NCBI RefSeq assembly: GCF_004193775.1
Contig: NC_041008.1
Location: 17,875,731 to 17,939,730 of the forward strand
Reading direction: 5' to 3'
DNA length: 64,000 nt
Source: Glycine soja
Lineage: Eukaryota; Streptophyta; Magnoliopsida; Fabales; Fabaceae
In this document: positions 40,873 to 55,418 of the stretch, in pieces
How positions within the stretch are numbered: the first letter of the stretch is position 1
Layout of the letters: every line of letters starts with the position of its first letter
Program-made: the position numbers and the translations under genes
The notes under the pieces: generated by a model
Database searches by the model: none
The model's input: the letters and a program-made list of their open reading frames with translations, nothing else
Told to the model about the DNA's origin: nothing

Positions 40873-42075
40873 GTCTCCCTTTACACCAATCTATCAACTT
40901 GAAACCACCCACAAAACAGTTAAGACAAACTCATCAAAAAACCACCAAACAAGAAAAAAAAAATCACCAACCCAGAAAGGAAAATTAGAAAGCAAAGAGA
41001 ACCCAGATAGTGTCAGCCCCAGAAAATCACCCCGGTAACGTAAAAATACGAAACTGAAATTGTAAACATGCAATGTAATGTAAACGACCCAACAAGTCAA
41101 AAAAAAAAAAGTTGAAATAAGAAAAGCGTGAATGTGAATGAGAAATTGCGGTTACCGAGAAATAGAAAGAGCAGAGAGGGTGGTGGTATTGTGTGCAATG
41201 CAATCAATGGATCTCCGAAATTTGGCGATTACAATGTGAAATGAAAGGGTTAGAGTTTGGCCCTGGGAATGATGACACTCGTTACAAACTTTGTGTGCAT
41301 TCTTCTTAGGCACACATGTTTCTGTTACCTTGCTAATTGCTATTCGAAATTGCTTTTTATTTTTATTTTCATTCTTTTCACATGTTTTTAACATCCATCT
41401 TTTTCTTTAAGTAAAAATTTAAATTTTAAACTTAATTGAAATATATTGTGATGTAATTATGACTCAGTAGAATATTGCGCGTCCGTTACATTTTAATAAT
41501 ATATTAAAATCAAATTCTTTACGAATTATTCGGGACGTTGTTATACATTTTTTATAATTTTGAATAAATGTTATAAGTAAAAATTATGAATGAATTTTAA
41601 ACAGTAAATGAAAATGTCTCATATTTAAAAAATAATGAAAATATGTAATCATATCTTCTTTGTTACGATAATATTTTTAAAAAAAATCTTCAATTCGGTC
41701 CACCATGTCCATAAGATCCTACACCACCTAACTGTGACCATTTTTAAAAATTATTAAAACTTGGATTTGGCTGGAGGTCTTCGCAAATTCAGTTGAATCG
41801 GTTAGGAAGGGGGTAAATTGATCTAATACTCTAATTATATTGATTTTCTCATACAGTTCAGTTATTTTGGCTGAAAATATAATTTAAAGATAAATCAGTT
41901 TTTCCGTAAAAAATAATCTAAATCAGTTTCGATTATATTAGTATTTCTTTTTTAAACTTCGCTCAAGTCTAGTCAAATAACTATTAACTATTAGTTAGTC
42001 ACATATTTTGACACGAGTAATTTTACTTACACTATTCCTTAAAAAAAAAAAAACTCAATAATAAATCACTATAGT
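40873..42075. other. Yippee 5' flank and intergenic sequence
   Basis: 40873-41400 probably contains the leader and promoter of the Yippee gene on the minus strand, with a donor-like CTCG/GTAACC near 41150. The rest is AT-rich with no recognised feature. Confidence 0.45.
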
Positions 42076-43663
42076 TAAAACGCATGGTTTCATTTTTTTA
42101 AAATATATATATAAAAAAATAATAATAACCACCCCCTTAGATTTATAACCACACGAAATCCCTTTTTAGTTTCATAACCACCCAAATCCACCTATTTCCA
42201 AATTTTCCATCTCTTCTTCTCTTGATTTTCATCTCTTAACCTTTAAAGCATCTTCTTCCTAGATTTTTATTTCTTAACCTTTAAAGCATCTTCTTCTATT
42301 GTTTCAAAATTAATCAAATTTATTGCATTCTTGTGTCATTTCCAAACACAAGAATGTGATTGGAGAAAAAAATAAACACCATTCATTTCCTTAAATTATC
42401 TATTTAATCTCTTTAAGGTAAAAATTTATAACCCATTGTATCAAATGGGTATTTTATAACATTGTTTAGTTATGGGTTGTGTGGAGAGGGTTAAAAAACT
42501 AAGTATTAGGAATTATTAGGGTTTTCTCAAAAAATCTAGGTTTGCTAAATTTGGGAATTTTATCTAATCTCTTATTTTCTTATTTTAAATGCTTAGATCT
42601 TGTAGAATATATGGTGGTTGATCCTCCCAGCAGCGACGTGGATTGTTGCGTTCTTTTGTGTGAGTAACTAATTTAGTTAGCGGCATTTTTTTTTAAGTTC
42701 TTTTAGAAGAAGCAAGTAAAATTCAAAATATATATAGTCTGTTGTGCTCTTTGAAATTTTAGGAGTACTTGAGAATAAAGGAAAAATATTTATTTTCGCT
42801 TGATTGAAATTTATTTTGAGATTTTGATAAGATAAGATATATAAGAATGAATGTTGGATTATTTGTTTATTTTATTTATTGTGAATTTATGATTGATTGT
42901 CGTTCGCTACAACGAAGAGATAATTACAACGAAGAGATAATATAACTTATGAGTCAAATTACTCATAGTGTAATTATATTTTACATTCGTTGCAATGAAG
43001 AGATAATGCAGCTTACGAGCTAAATGTCGTAGTTCTATAATTACCGTTCACCACAACAAAGAGATAATGTGGTCTATGTGCACATAGTGGAATGAAAGTT
43101 TTATTATAAAGTTATTATTCTTGAATACAAGTTTATATGTAGTTCTAAAATTTTTCAAGGGAGTACACAATAGTTTCTAAAAACAAGTTGTATTTATTTT
43201 TTTTATTTAATGTTATTTAAATTCCTTTTGGATGTTATGCTCTCCTTCATGTCTGTTTTGTATTTTATGTTTTCACTAAGTCTTTGTGACTTATTCCTTT
43301 ATTTTATTTTATTTTCTTAGATGCACATATAGTGGAGTAGTTGACTTTTTAGAATTTGTTGACTTACCCAAGAATTTGATTATCTTTTGGTAGGCCTTTA
43401 TTGCGTCTGATGGATAGTTTTTTTTTTCATGACTCCAATATAATGCAGCTATAGGGATAAGGGTAGTAATAGATTTAGAGAGAATTCTTTTATTTTGAAA
43501 TTTAAATGATCCTCTCTTGCAAATATGTTGATGATGTACTTATGATGTTTTGAAAAACTTTGATGATTAGTATTTATGACCAACATTGCTATTAGTAGAT
43601 ATTTTGGACAATATGTCAAGGGTTTGTGTTGAATCATGGGGCCTTGATATCTAATTGTTGGAT

Positions 43664-43743
<80 letters not shown>

Positions 43744-43752
43744 CTCGTGACA
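42076..43752 (+). repeat. 5' LTR of the gypsy element
   Basis: About 1677 bp. It contains an internal minisatellite with the unit ACAACGAAGAGATAAT (about 42900-43080, roughly 3.5 units) and a TA run near its end (43668-43739). It matches the 3' LTR along most of its length apart from these expandable tracts. It ends TCTCGTGACA just before the primer binding site. Confidence 0.85.
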
Positions 43753-43756
43753 AAGT

Positions 43757-43769
43757 TGGTATCAAAGCC
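43757..43769 (+). other. Primer binding site (initiator tRNA-Met type)
   Basis: TGGTATCAAAGCC lies four bases after the 5' LTR end and differs by one base from the usual plant TGGTATCAGAGCC site used to prime minus-strand synthesis. Confidence 0.8.
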
Positions 43770-43788
43770 TGGTTGATAGATCATATAG

Positions 43789-44109
43789 ATGCATTATTTG
43801 GTTTGTTATGGAATCTTGTTTGTAACTTGTGTACCCAGGCACAACTTACATGCAAGAGGCTATGACAATCCATTGTTAGACTGGAGTGTTTGTCTTAGTG
43901 TATGTGATTCTAAGCTTGCAAATTTAGTGTACAAATCTTGTGAGATTTTATTAGAGGGAAAATCATTTATGGTAGATCTTATAGAGTTGGATATGGTAGA
44001 CTTTGATGTCATCTTAGGTATGGATTGGTTGGCTTCTTGTCATGCTACTTTAGATTGCCAGAATAAAGTGAAGTATGATATGCTGAGGGAACCGACCATT
44101 GTGTTTTAG
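43789..44109 (+). pseudogene. Gypsy polyprotein fragment (end of protease domain)
   Basis: The frame contains SFMVDLIELDMVDFDVILGM followed by DWL, the characteristic end of the gypsy retropepsin domain. The catalytic DTGA-type motif is missing. After a stop at 44107-44109, degraded continuation (KAHKLLRKGCQ) resembles the link toward reverse transcriptase, but no polymerase domain remains. Confidence 0.75.
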
Positions 44110-44223
44110 GGTGATCAAAATTGGTCATTGAGTAATATGATTTCGACGGTAAAAGCTCACAAGTTGTTGAGGAAGGGTTGTCAAGATTAGTCATAGATCA
44201 AATTCGAGGACGAATTGTTCTTT

Positions 44224-44237
44224 AAGGAGGGGGAGAA
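44224..44237 (+). other. Polypurine tract
   Basis: AAGGAGGGGGAGAA lies directly before the TG that begins the 3' LTR, the expected place for the plus-strand primer. Confidence 0.8.
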
Positions 44238-46062
<1,825 letters not shown>

Positions 46063-46898
46063 TATTATATTTTTTTTACATGTTATCTAATATAGGGTAG
46101 GCTAGCCAGACTAAGAAAATTATAATCTGTGCGGCAATCATGATCCAAGAGACCTTTAATATCAATATTTACATCTTTCATACTTGTCGTACCGTAAGTT
46201 ACCCACCACTCATTATTCTTCATCTACACAAGTGATTGATTCTAAATTATCCTTAATTTTATTTGAGGTTACAATTTTGTCCCTTATTAAAGTTGCAAAA
46301 TGACCACTTAAGTAATATTAATCATTTTCATTTTGGAGCATCTTTGTATAACTTTTTTATCATTTATTCAGGAAATGACATTTATCACATTATATTCACC
46401 TACATAAAAATATCAAACTTAATTAATATTTATATAAAAAAGACATAAACAAGATGAAAATTATACGAAAAGTGTGCCCAGCCCAAAATTGACAGAAAAA
46501 TTACTTATGAAACTTATTTTTATTCGATTTTTATCATATTTATATCTTTTTTTATCTCAACATTAGTTGTGTTTCATAGTTATCATTGTAAGTGAATCTA
46601 ATGAAATAAGTTTCACATGAGTCAATAATTTTTTTTATTGAAAATCATGTTCCAAAATTAAAAATGATCAATGTTTCAAAAAGAATAAAAATGTTGTAAA
46701 ATACATTACTTAAGGTTTAGAGTTCATTTTACAACTTTTAAAGAGATTAAATTGTAACCTAAAATAAATTTAAGCATCACATGAATTTCCCAGCGCAATC
46801 ATCACACCATAGTGAACACACCATGTTATCTCTCTTTCCTTTTAACTTGTTTAAACGTCTTGTGAAGCTACCAAAGCTTTTGCAAGGATAGCCATAAG
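46063..46898. other. AT-rich intergenic sequence
   Basis: No gene or distinct repeat recognised. Confidence 0.55.
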
Positions 46899-47520
46899 TA
46901 GGCATGACAATTCTCTCCGCAATTCGGGGATCCTGCATGGACTGTCCCATTCGGGACCCTGCGGACGAGGAAAAATTCCCTGTGGGGACGGGGATAGGGA
47001 TGAAAAACCACCCGCAGCTAATTTGGGGACAGGGACGGGAACTATGCTCCCCGACCCGCAGGGTCCTCGTATCCCCGCGTATATAGAATTTTACTTATAT
47101 ACCCTCATAACTTATAATATGTATAACATAAATATAAGGATTATTATAGTATTTTATTAGTAAAAAAAATACAAAATAAAATTATCATATATATAAGTAA
47201 TATCTCACAAGTCACAAAGACACAAACATTACCTAAACCCTAAAACATCGCATCAAACATTCAGACTTCGTTCCTTGACTTTCTTCGTCACCTTTGTTCC
47301 TTCTTCACTGCTTCACCTTCGTTACTTCTTCACTTCTTCATCGTTCGTTTTCACTGTTTCACACTGTCTTCACCCTCTTCACTTCTTCATCATTCGTTTC
47401 ACCGTTCCTCTTCACTGTTCATTTCAGCTGTGAACTCATAGAAGTCTTCATTGCACCTTTTCCTTCTTCGAGTCGCATGGTGCATTTCTGGGTTTCATAA
47501 CTTCAAATTGTTCTTCCTCT
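46899..47520. mobile_element. GC-rich repeat resembling a hAT-type transposon end
   Basis: TAGGCATGACAA at 46899 is followed by a G/C-rich block to about 47085 with repeated GGGGACGGGGAT- and GGGACCCTGCGG-like words, quite unlike the surrounding DNA. A CTTCTTCAC-rich stretch follows at 47270-47440. The start resembles terminal repeats of plant hAT elements. No transposase frame and no second end were found, so the class is tentative. Confidence 0.35.
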
Positions 47521-48810
47521 GTTGTATGTTCTTTCTCTGTTTTATTTATTTATTTATTTCTGTTGTATTTTCAATTCTCTGTTCTATTGCTAGCTTATTG
47601 TGATGTTTTGGTTTGGTTGATTCATTGAGTTTAAAATTTATAATCTAGCAATAAGAGTCAGATTTGTGCATTTACAATTTTACATGACTCATATTTATGG
47701 TCATGTTTTAAACTTAGAATTAAACCTAGAATATTACTATTATTATTGATTTATTTTTGTATTTTTAACCATGTTTTAAACTTAGAATTAAACCTTAAAT
47801 TTATAATTGTTGAAAAATTGAAATAAAACAAAAAAATTATATTTTTTTTATAATTTTTGACATTTTTTACATAATACTCCACCAAAAATAGATTTAAAAA
47901 GATTATACAAAAAGAAAAAGAGTTTACGTATATATTCTTATGAAATAAGTATAACTCACTTAGTTAAATAAGATATCTAAATGTTGTAAATCTTTTGATA
48001 TTGAATTCAATTCCTATGGATAAAAAATTTATTAAATAGATCAAGTCTATCATTTTTTAATAAAAAAATTTAAAATTATTTAATGTTTCATTAAGTTTTT
48101 TTTTCACATGATATTAATACGAAATATCCACCAATTTTTTATATGATTAATTTTTTCCCCAAAAAAATCTGATGGACTATCTTTACTAAGATGTTCCCTT
48201 CTAATCATGTTTTTATTTTGTATTTTCAAGAGTCGAATCCGAAACTTTGATTCTCACGTGTATAATGTACTTTTAAAAAAATAGTAAATATTGATCATAA
48301 AATCATATAATTACGATGTTCACAAAGGTCTCATCCTCATCTCAAATTACAGCACCTCAAGAATTAACGCTGGTAAGAATGAGTGCTAAAAGAATTGTGG
48401 TAGTAGTAACTACCACATCCTGACACATCTCTTAAAAGAGAGTTAGTATCACATTCAGACCAGCATCCTTCTACACACTGTTATGCTGAGTTTTTTTCAC
48501 CTTTTCTGCTTTAAGATATCATATATCATTCATCTTATATGTAACCTTTTAGGTTTAGCTCGCTTACAATGTAACCAGCATTTGAGGGATTCAGGGTTTA
48601 CACTAACAATCCAATCAACAAATAGGTAACTAAGGTAAGTAACTATCCTTTCCACTGAGAAAAATAAAATAAAGAATGGTTTTCCCCATCCAAGGAAACA
48701 ACGTCAGATATCAGAAGATAACACTTCTGAAGTAGTTCTTTCACACCTATTATTTGAGGAGGCCAAACAATAGAGTTGGGATCCAACTATACAAAAAAGA
48801 CAATATAGCG
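47521..48810. other. Intergenic sequence, 3' flank of the protease gene
   Basis: AT-rich to about 48300. The part from about 48400 is more mixed and probably holds the 3' untranslated region of the next gene. Confidence 0.5.
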
Positions 48811-50687
48811 TTATTCCTGTAGTCGATCCAACTGTGGTGGAGTATTCTTGACAGCTCCTATTCTTTGAGGAGGCCACACAACATGGGTAACCCTTCCCCG
48901 AATTATGCCCAAAGGAATCTGCAAATATATTTACCAGGTTACACCAAATTAAAAGAAAAATTATTAGCCATCAGTCCATTACCCACATTACAGCGTAAAC
49001 AAAGACCACAACAACGAATTAGTAAATATTTTCTGTCAAATGTAGCATTCCTAACAACTTAGCAAAGAGTTGATGCTGCACATGAAAATTAAAACAATAA
49101 AAACAACAAAGCCTTATCCCACAGAGTGAGGTCGGCTACAAGAATTACACAACTTCATTTGGCTCAGTTAACTACCAAAGTTTTGCACATGAAAATAATT
49201 TTTAAAAAATTGTTTAGTAATTGACTGATATATTAATAGCCTAGTGTCAAGGTTTGCCTAGATGTACCAAAAGACACAGCTACTAGGCAAGTTGAAACAA
49301 GAAGAATGTAAATTAGTAAGTTGATGTGGTAGTGTGAAACAACAGCAAACAGCATTTTGCTTGAATACAATAAGCAATGCAATCTAATGATGCTGAATTA
49401 ATCAGAAAATCTTCTAGTCACTGTTGGTTTGAAATAAGACAACAAAATGGATAATAAATGTTCATTCCTTTTCTAGCAATAGAAGTCCAACTAGTCAAGT
49501 TTTGCCAGGTAATTATGAACCGTGATTTATCTTTTGCCCATTTGTGGCAGAAATCTTGAGGTTTTTCTCAGAATATAATACTAAAATATGATTGGGAGAA
49601 GTCCTCATAAACAACTTCAATTTTATATCCTGAACCAACCAGACTACTAAAATGGTAAACATGTCAAAAGTTTGCCACCCAACTCTCATTTTAAGCATCA
49701 TCCCTTTACACGAAACTTGCTTTTCTTGCTTCATTTTGCATATCATAAGAGAAGCATGCCAGAAACTTGGTGATAATAGCAACTTACTGGTCCAAATGAA
49801 TTTGAATCCAGGCTAGAAGCTGTGTTGTCTCCTTCAACCCAACAATGTCCTAATGGAATCTGAATCACATCATTCTTCTGATGAGTGCCAAACCATTCAC
49901 CAGGTAATGCAGCTATTCTCTTTACGTGTGTCTCCTTGCGATTTTGTGGGGAGCTACAGAAGTTTCAAAATGTCAATTACAAGTTTACAACTTCCAAAAA
50001 CAGCATCTTAGGTCTCAATTATAAATTCTGATAAAACACAAATTATCCTATTAGTATGGTTCAAGATCGCAAAATAAGCATCGTTGTGAGCAAGAGCCAA
50101 CCAATGAATATAAGTTACATAACAAGAGTTCATTAATGTTTATAAGCCAGATAGTATATATTCACACAATGAACCATCCACTGCCAATAACTTCTACTGA
50201 GATGCAATACTAACCCAAAGACATGCTAGTTCACCAGGCTCTACAACCACCTGCTAAATTATCTTCCAGACATCATATAAAAAAGGAAGATACGGCATAT
50301 AAATGAAAATTTAATTCTTAAAGTAAAGAGTACAATAAAAGGTAAATGATGGACAAAAATATTACCGAAAGACCACCACATCGCCATGTGAAAACTTGTA
50401 GCTATGAAGGCAAAATTTCTCAACCAAAACATAGTCATCTGCAGTATAATTAATTGTCAAACAACAAAATCTGAAATTGTAAAATATTTTTTCTTGTGAA
50501 CCCCTTAAGCAAGAAAAATACCAAAAACACCTCCCATCAGAGAACCGGCTTTAGGATTAAATGTGGGAGACATAGATCCACCTCGAACTGGAATAACTGT
50601 CACAAAAAGATCAGTCACAGTCACAGTGACAATCCCGGCTGAGATAAACTTTTTAGTACAGTTCCATAGAAAACTGCTTGTCCCCAT
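48811..50687 (-). CDS. Mitochondrial inner membrane protease subunit 2-like
   Basis: Four coding exons join in frame to 167 aa: 50687-50531, 50438-50366, 49953-49788 and 48918-48811. The protein belongs to the type I signal peptidase family (S26). The nucleophile motif SMSPTF starts with catalytic Ser38, and the general-base Lys88 lies in KRIAALPGE. The downstream boxes EGDN and SLDSNSFGPI are also present. A hydrophobic stretch (ISAGIVTVTVTDLFVTVIPV, residues 15-34) is the single membrane anchor. IMP2 works with IMP1 in the inner membrane, facing the intermembrane space, to cut sorting signals from imported and mitochondrially made proteins. Length fits plant IMP2 (about 150-170 aa). The leader region upstream to about 51880 is long and probably spliced. 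Intron 3 holds a small retroelement tail. No defect is visible. Confidence 0.92.
49095..49142 (-). mobile_element. Short 3'-tail remnant of an RTE LINE or dependent SINE
   Basis: On the minus strand, GTAGCCGACCTCACTCTGTG then GGATAAGGCTTTGTTGTT resembles the 3' end of the RTE LINE at 52.5 kb (GTCGACCCCACCTAGTGGGA, then TAAGGCGTTGTTGTTG). Only about 48 bp is recognisable. It sits in intron 3 of the protease gene. Confidence 0.6.
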
Positions 50688-52487
50688 GTGTTTAGGTGCA
50701 CTTCTATATCAAACATCAACCGTCTGCACAACAATAGGAAAAGGGCAACTGAAAGTCAAACACCTGAAAAACACACTAAAAAATTACAAACTACCAGCAA
50801 ATATTGTAGCACAGTTTCAAATTCCAAAAAATATCAAGCATTAACAAGAAATTTTACACACAAAAAGCATGGAAGCAAGCCACCAATTTACTCTGAAGCC
50901 ATAGAAATGGACTTGTTTGCAGGAATACTGAGGTAAATTCTGATATAATTCTCGATACTGTTATGTTCAAGGCTTGGACGTGGATGACAGCAAAAGTGAA
51001 AGGTTTTAAGTACTCCTTTATACAGTGGATAAAATGTCCAGGAGAATGCATTCAAGCACTGTGATTTATTAAGGGTTATGTGCATATGGTCATCCTGATG
51101 GTGATTTGGTTCAAATTAAATCGGTTGGGTCTATGCAGCAGATTCAGATTACGATGAAGGGGTATGTTGGCAAAATGGTTAATAATATGCTCTGTGGCAA
51201 ATGGCACACGACTAAGTGATATTTTCTGCGTGGTAGCTTTGAATTGTATAGACTTTGATGAGGGGCGGGGGGTAGTTATTGGACGTATGTGGACATTCTA
51301 GGCTCTTCTGTTTTAGCTAGTTGGATCAAGCTGCGGTTACTGTGTATTTATATCTGTTCAAGCCTCAAATTTCCAGAGTACTAAAGCTTAGAGGTGCACA
51401 TTTCCTTGCTTCTACACGTAACTAGTTTGTATGATTGTTAACCCCGTGAAATGTGATCTAATAATGGGCACAAATAGAGGCCTTGCAGTGTTGGAAGAAC
51501 ATAGAGCATGTTCATCAACTGGGCATTCTGAAAATGCCAAATTGCAAGGTTCCAATTGAAGAGGGCAGTGGTAGTGGGTGATATTTATACTTTGTACACG
51601 CGAGAAAACAAACAAGATTGAGCTAGACATTTGATCAAACACCTTGCAAGCACACATACAAAAGGGTGAGAATCAAAGTGAAAAACTTGAGATATCAAGA
51701 CATGGGTACGCTTAGAATAGAAGAGGGAGATTTAATTACCGGGCAACGAAGAAGAGAGAAAGAGAGAGACTTGTTTTTATTAACGGGATGGTATTGTGAG
51801 TGTTCAGAGGTTTTCTTGATCTCCTTGAACGTTGCCGTCGTCAACTTCTTCCGCAGAATGCTGACCTAATTCCAGACCTTCAGTTAGCTTCTTCAAAACA
51901 TTTTCAAGAATGGTTAATTCTAATTTTTAACCTAATTTTTTTAATTTTTAGCAAATTTTATTTTTAATAAATTAATTTGATATATTTTATTTTTAATCTT
52001 AAGAAACTTACAAATTTTACTTATAACATAATTACATTTTTTTAGTTTCAATTTTTTTTTGACAAAATAGGAATAACATTTAGTCCAAAATACAAAAAAA
52101 TAAAAATAAAAAATATAATTAAACCTTTTAAGAATTGGACTTAGAAGATTTTTTTTTTCAGTTGAAGCAATTTTCCTAATTCACTAGTACTCGTTTATGT
52201 AGATATAGATCGTAGACATTTAAAAAAGAAATACAACAATGTGTAAAAGAAAGTTATTTTTTTTGGGATTTTATGCAAGATAGTTTTTTATTTATAATTA
52301 TAAAAAAAATGTTTTAAAAAGTATTTAGAAATTAGAAGTTAATTTATTTCATTTTGAATTTAAATATCTTTTATTATTTTGTGTTTACTTTTTTACAAAA
52401 ACAAATATGATTATTTTAAAAAGTTACGTTGAATGTAATATAAAAAGGTTGACATTATTACTATTTTTAAAATAAAATATGCTTTTT
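50688..52487. other. 5' flank of the protease gene and intergenic sequence
   Basis: 50688-51900 has mixed composition. It probably includes a spliced leader and the promoter of the protease gene, whose transcription start may be near 51880. From 51900 it is AT-rich. Short open frames here have no family resemblance. Confidence 0.45.
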
Positions 52488-55413
52488 TTTATAACTATAC
52501 AACAACAACAACAACAACAACGCCTTATCCCACTAGGTGGGGTCGACTACATGGATCAACTTCCGCCATAATGTTCTATCAAGTATCATACTTCTATCCA
52601 AATCATTAAGTTTGAGATCCTTCTTTATAACATCTCTTATAGTCTTTTTGGGTCTTCCTCTGCCTCGAATTGTTTGCCTTCTCTCCATCTGGTCTACTCT
52701 CCTCACTACAGAGTCTACCGGTCTTCTCTCTACATGCCAAAACCACCTAAGTCTATTTTCCACCATCTTCTCTACAATAGGCGCTACTCCAACCCTCTCT
52801 CTAATAGCTCCGTTTCTAATTTTATCCTATCGAGTCTTACCACACATCCACCGCAACATCCTCATCTCCGCTACACCTACTTTAGTCTCATGTTGGCTCT
52901 TGACCGCCCAACATTCTGTTCCGTACAAAATCGCCGGTCTTACCGCAGTCCGATAAAACTTTCCCTTTAGCTTGATCGGTACCTTTGCATCACATAACAC
53001 CCCCGATGCTTTTCTCCATTTCATCCATCCTGCTTGAATGCGATGATTCACATCCCCTTCAATTTCTCCATTATCCTGTATTACAGACCCAAGATATTTA
53101 AACCGTGTGACTTGAGGGATAATATGGTCTCCTATTTTCACCTCTGAGTTAGATACCCTCCTACTTTTGTTGAACTTACATTCCATATACTCCGATTTGC
53201 TTCTGCTTAGGCGAAAGCCATGTGTTTCTAGAGCTCGTCTCCAAGTTTCCAACCTCTCATTCAACTCCTCCCTCGACTCTCCAAGGAGGACTATGTCATC
53301 TGCAAATAGCATGCATCTCGGCGCTATCTCTTGGATTTGTTCCGTGAGGACATCCAGAATTAAGGTAAAAAGGTAGGGGCTAAGGGTTGACCCTTGATGC
53401 AAACCAATTGTGATGAGAAAATCGTCTGACTCTCCACCCTGTGTCCTAACACTAGTCGATACCCTATCATACATATCTTGAATAGCTCGAATATATGCAA
53501 CCCTAACCCCTTTCTTCTCTAGAGCTTTCCACAAAATCTCTCTAGACACTCTATCATACGCTTTCTCCAAGTCAATAAAAATCAAGTGCAAGTCTTGTTG
53601 GTCCATGCGATATTGCTCCATCACCCGCCGTAATAAATAAATCGCTTCCATGGTCGACCTTCCCGGCATGAAACCAAATTGATTCTCAGTAACTTGAGTC
53701 TCCTTTCTTAATCTCCGTTCGATCACTCTTTCCCATAATTTCATGGTATGACTCATGAGCTTGATTCCCCTATAATTTGCACAATTTTGTATATCCCCCT
53801 TGTTCTTATAGATTGACACTAACGTGCTTCTCCTCCATTCCTCCGGCATGCGTTTTGACCTCATAATTTCATTAAAGAGTTTGGTGAGCCACTCAAGACC
53901 TCTATCTCCAAGAGTTTTCCACACTTCAATAGGTATGTTGTCTGGCCCCACCGCCTTACCGTTACTCATTCTTTTCAACGCTTCCTTTACTTCCTGTTTC
54001 TGAATCCGACGATAATACTTATAGTTCCGGTCCTCTTCTCTTGTGTCTAGACTGCTAGAGTCGTATCCATATCCATCATTAAATAAGTTGTGGAAATACA
54101 CCTTCCACCTTTCCTTGATATCTTTTTCATGCACTAAGACTTTGCCTTTTTCATCCTTAACACACTTTACGTGATCCAAATCTCTAGTCTTCCTCTCTCT
54201 ACCCTTAGCAAGCCTATATATAGATCTTTCTCCGTCCCTGGTTCCTAGAGCTTGGTATAGTCCGTCAAAAGCTTGGGCTCTTGCCTCACTCACCGCCTTT
54301 TTGATTTCATTTCTAGCTATCTTATACTTATCCCAAGTTTCAGAATTTCTACACCTAGACCACTCCTTGAAACACTCCTTTTTTACTCTAACTTTGCTCT
54401 GAACACTTTCATTCCACCACCACGATTCTTTACCCCTAGGTCCAAAACCTCTAGATTCACCCAACGTCTCTTTAGCCACTTTAATAATCTCTTGGGACGT
54501 CTTGTTCCACATATCATTTGCACTTCCTTGTGATTGTCCACACCATCCCTCCCATATCTTTTGTTGGAAGATTCCTTGTTTCTCACCCTTCAAGTGCCAC
54601 CATTTGATCCTTGGTGCTACCATAGGACTTCTTCTCTTTGCCCTATCTCTAATTCTTACATCCATAACCAAAATTCTATGTTGGGTAGTCAAGCTCTCTC
54701 CCGGGATAACTTTACAGTTCAAGCAATACTTCCTATCAGACTTCCTGATAAGGAAGAAATCTATCTGAGAACATGTCCCTCCACTTTTGTAAGTGATAAG
54801 ATGTTCCTCTCTTTTCTTAAACCATGTATTGGCTATAGAAAGATCCAAAGCCTCCGAAAACTCCAAGATGGATTTACCCTCCCCATTCATCTCCCCTAGG
54901 CCAAAACCCCCATGCACCCCCTCAAAACCTCTATCCACGCTACCTACATGTCCATTGAGATCCCCTCCTAGGAAAACTTTCTCTCCTTGGGGTATATCCT
55001 GAAGTACCCCTTCTAGATCCTCCCAAAATTTTACCTTAAAGTGTTCTGCTAACCCAACCTGAGGTGCGTACCCACTAATAACATTAAAGGTGTCCTGTCC
55101 CACTACCAATTTTAAGGCTATGATACGATCTCCTACTCTTCTTACATCTACGGCATCCTTCTTCCACTCCTTGTCCACAATAATCCCTACCCCATTTCTT
55201 GATCTGATTTTTCCCGTATACCACAGCTTAAATCCCGAGTTGTCTAATTCTTTCGCTTTTTCACCTGTCCACTTAGTTTCTTGTAGGCACATAAAATTGA
55301 TCTTCCTCCTCACCATAACATCCACTATTTCCATAGATTTTCCAGTAAGTGTGCCTATATTCCATGTACCAAAGCGAATCCTCCTGTCATGAACTAGCTT
55401 CTTTATAACTATA
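52488..55413 (-). mobile_element. RTE-type LINE with target-site duplication
   Basis: The element occupies about 52500-55401 on the minus strand. It is flanked by a 12-bp direct repeat, TTTATAACTATA at 52488-52499 and 55402-55413. Its 3' end reads GTGGGATAAGGC followed by seven TTG-type repeats, a tail typical of plant RTE-clade LINEs, which carry one ORF with endonuclease and reverse transcriptase. The 5' end is truncated, probably just ahead of or within the start of the ORF. The clear duplication and long open frame point to a relatively recent insertion. Confidence 0.88.
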
Positions 55414-55418
55414 ACCAT
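52533..55418 (-). pseudogene. LINE endonuclease-reverse transcriptase ORF with one in-frame stop
   Basis: 863 codons are open from 55418 to a TAG at 52829-52827. The same frame then stays open for 97 more codons to a stop at 52533, so a single nonsense codon is the only break seen. Endonuclease motifs: RFGTWNIGTLTGK near the start, CLQETKW, GGDLNGHVG and SQIDFF. Reverse transcriptase motifs: QFGFMPGRST, FIDLEKAYDRV, GLHQGSTLSPYLF and the catalytic FADD. The C-terminal part ends in a basic RRQTIRGRGRPKK region. The ATG at 55418 and the first few codons lie in the flanking duplication, not in the element, so the natural start has been lost. No separate RNase H or ORF1 is present, as usual in RTE. 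Confidence 0.88.

Noticed and set aside
43449..43865. Open frames with long Tyr-Ile repeats on both strands
   Set aside because: They are translations of the (TA)n microsatellite at the end of the 5' LTR. The same holds for 18585-18767.
50563..51085. Open frames on both strands overlapping and upstream of the IMP2-like start
   Set aside because: No family resemblance. One is antisense to exon 1 and the others lie in the leader region.
52537..55392. Several plus-strand open frames of 60-140 codons
   Set aside because: They are antisense shadows of the LINE reverse transcriptase frame and have no family resemblance.
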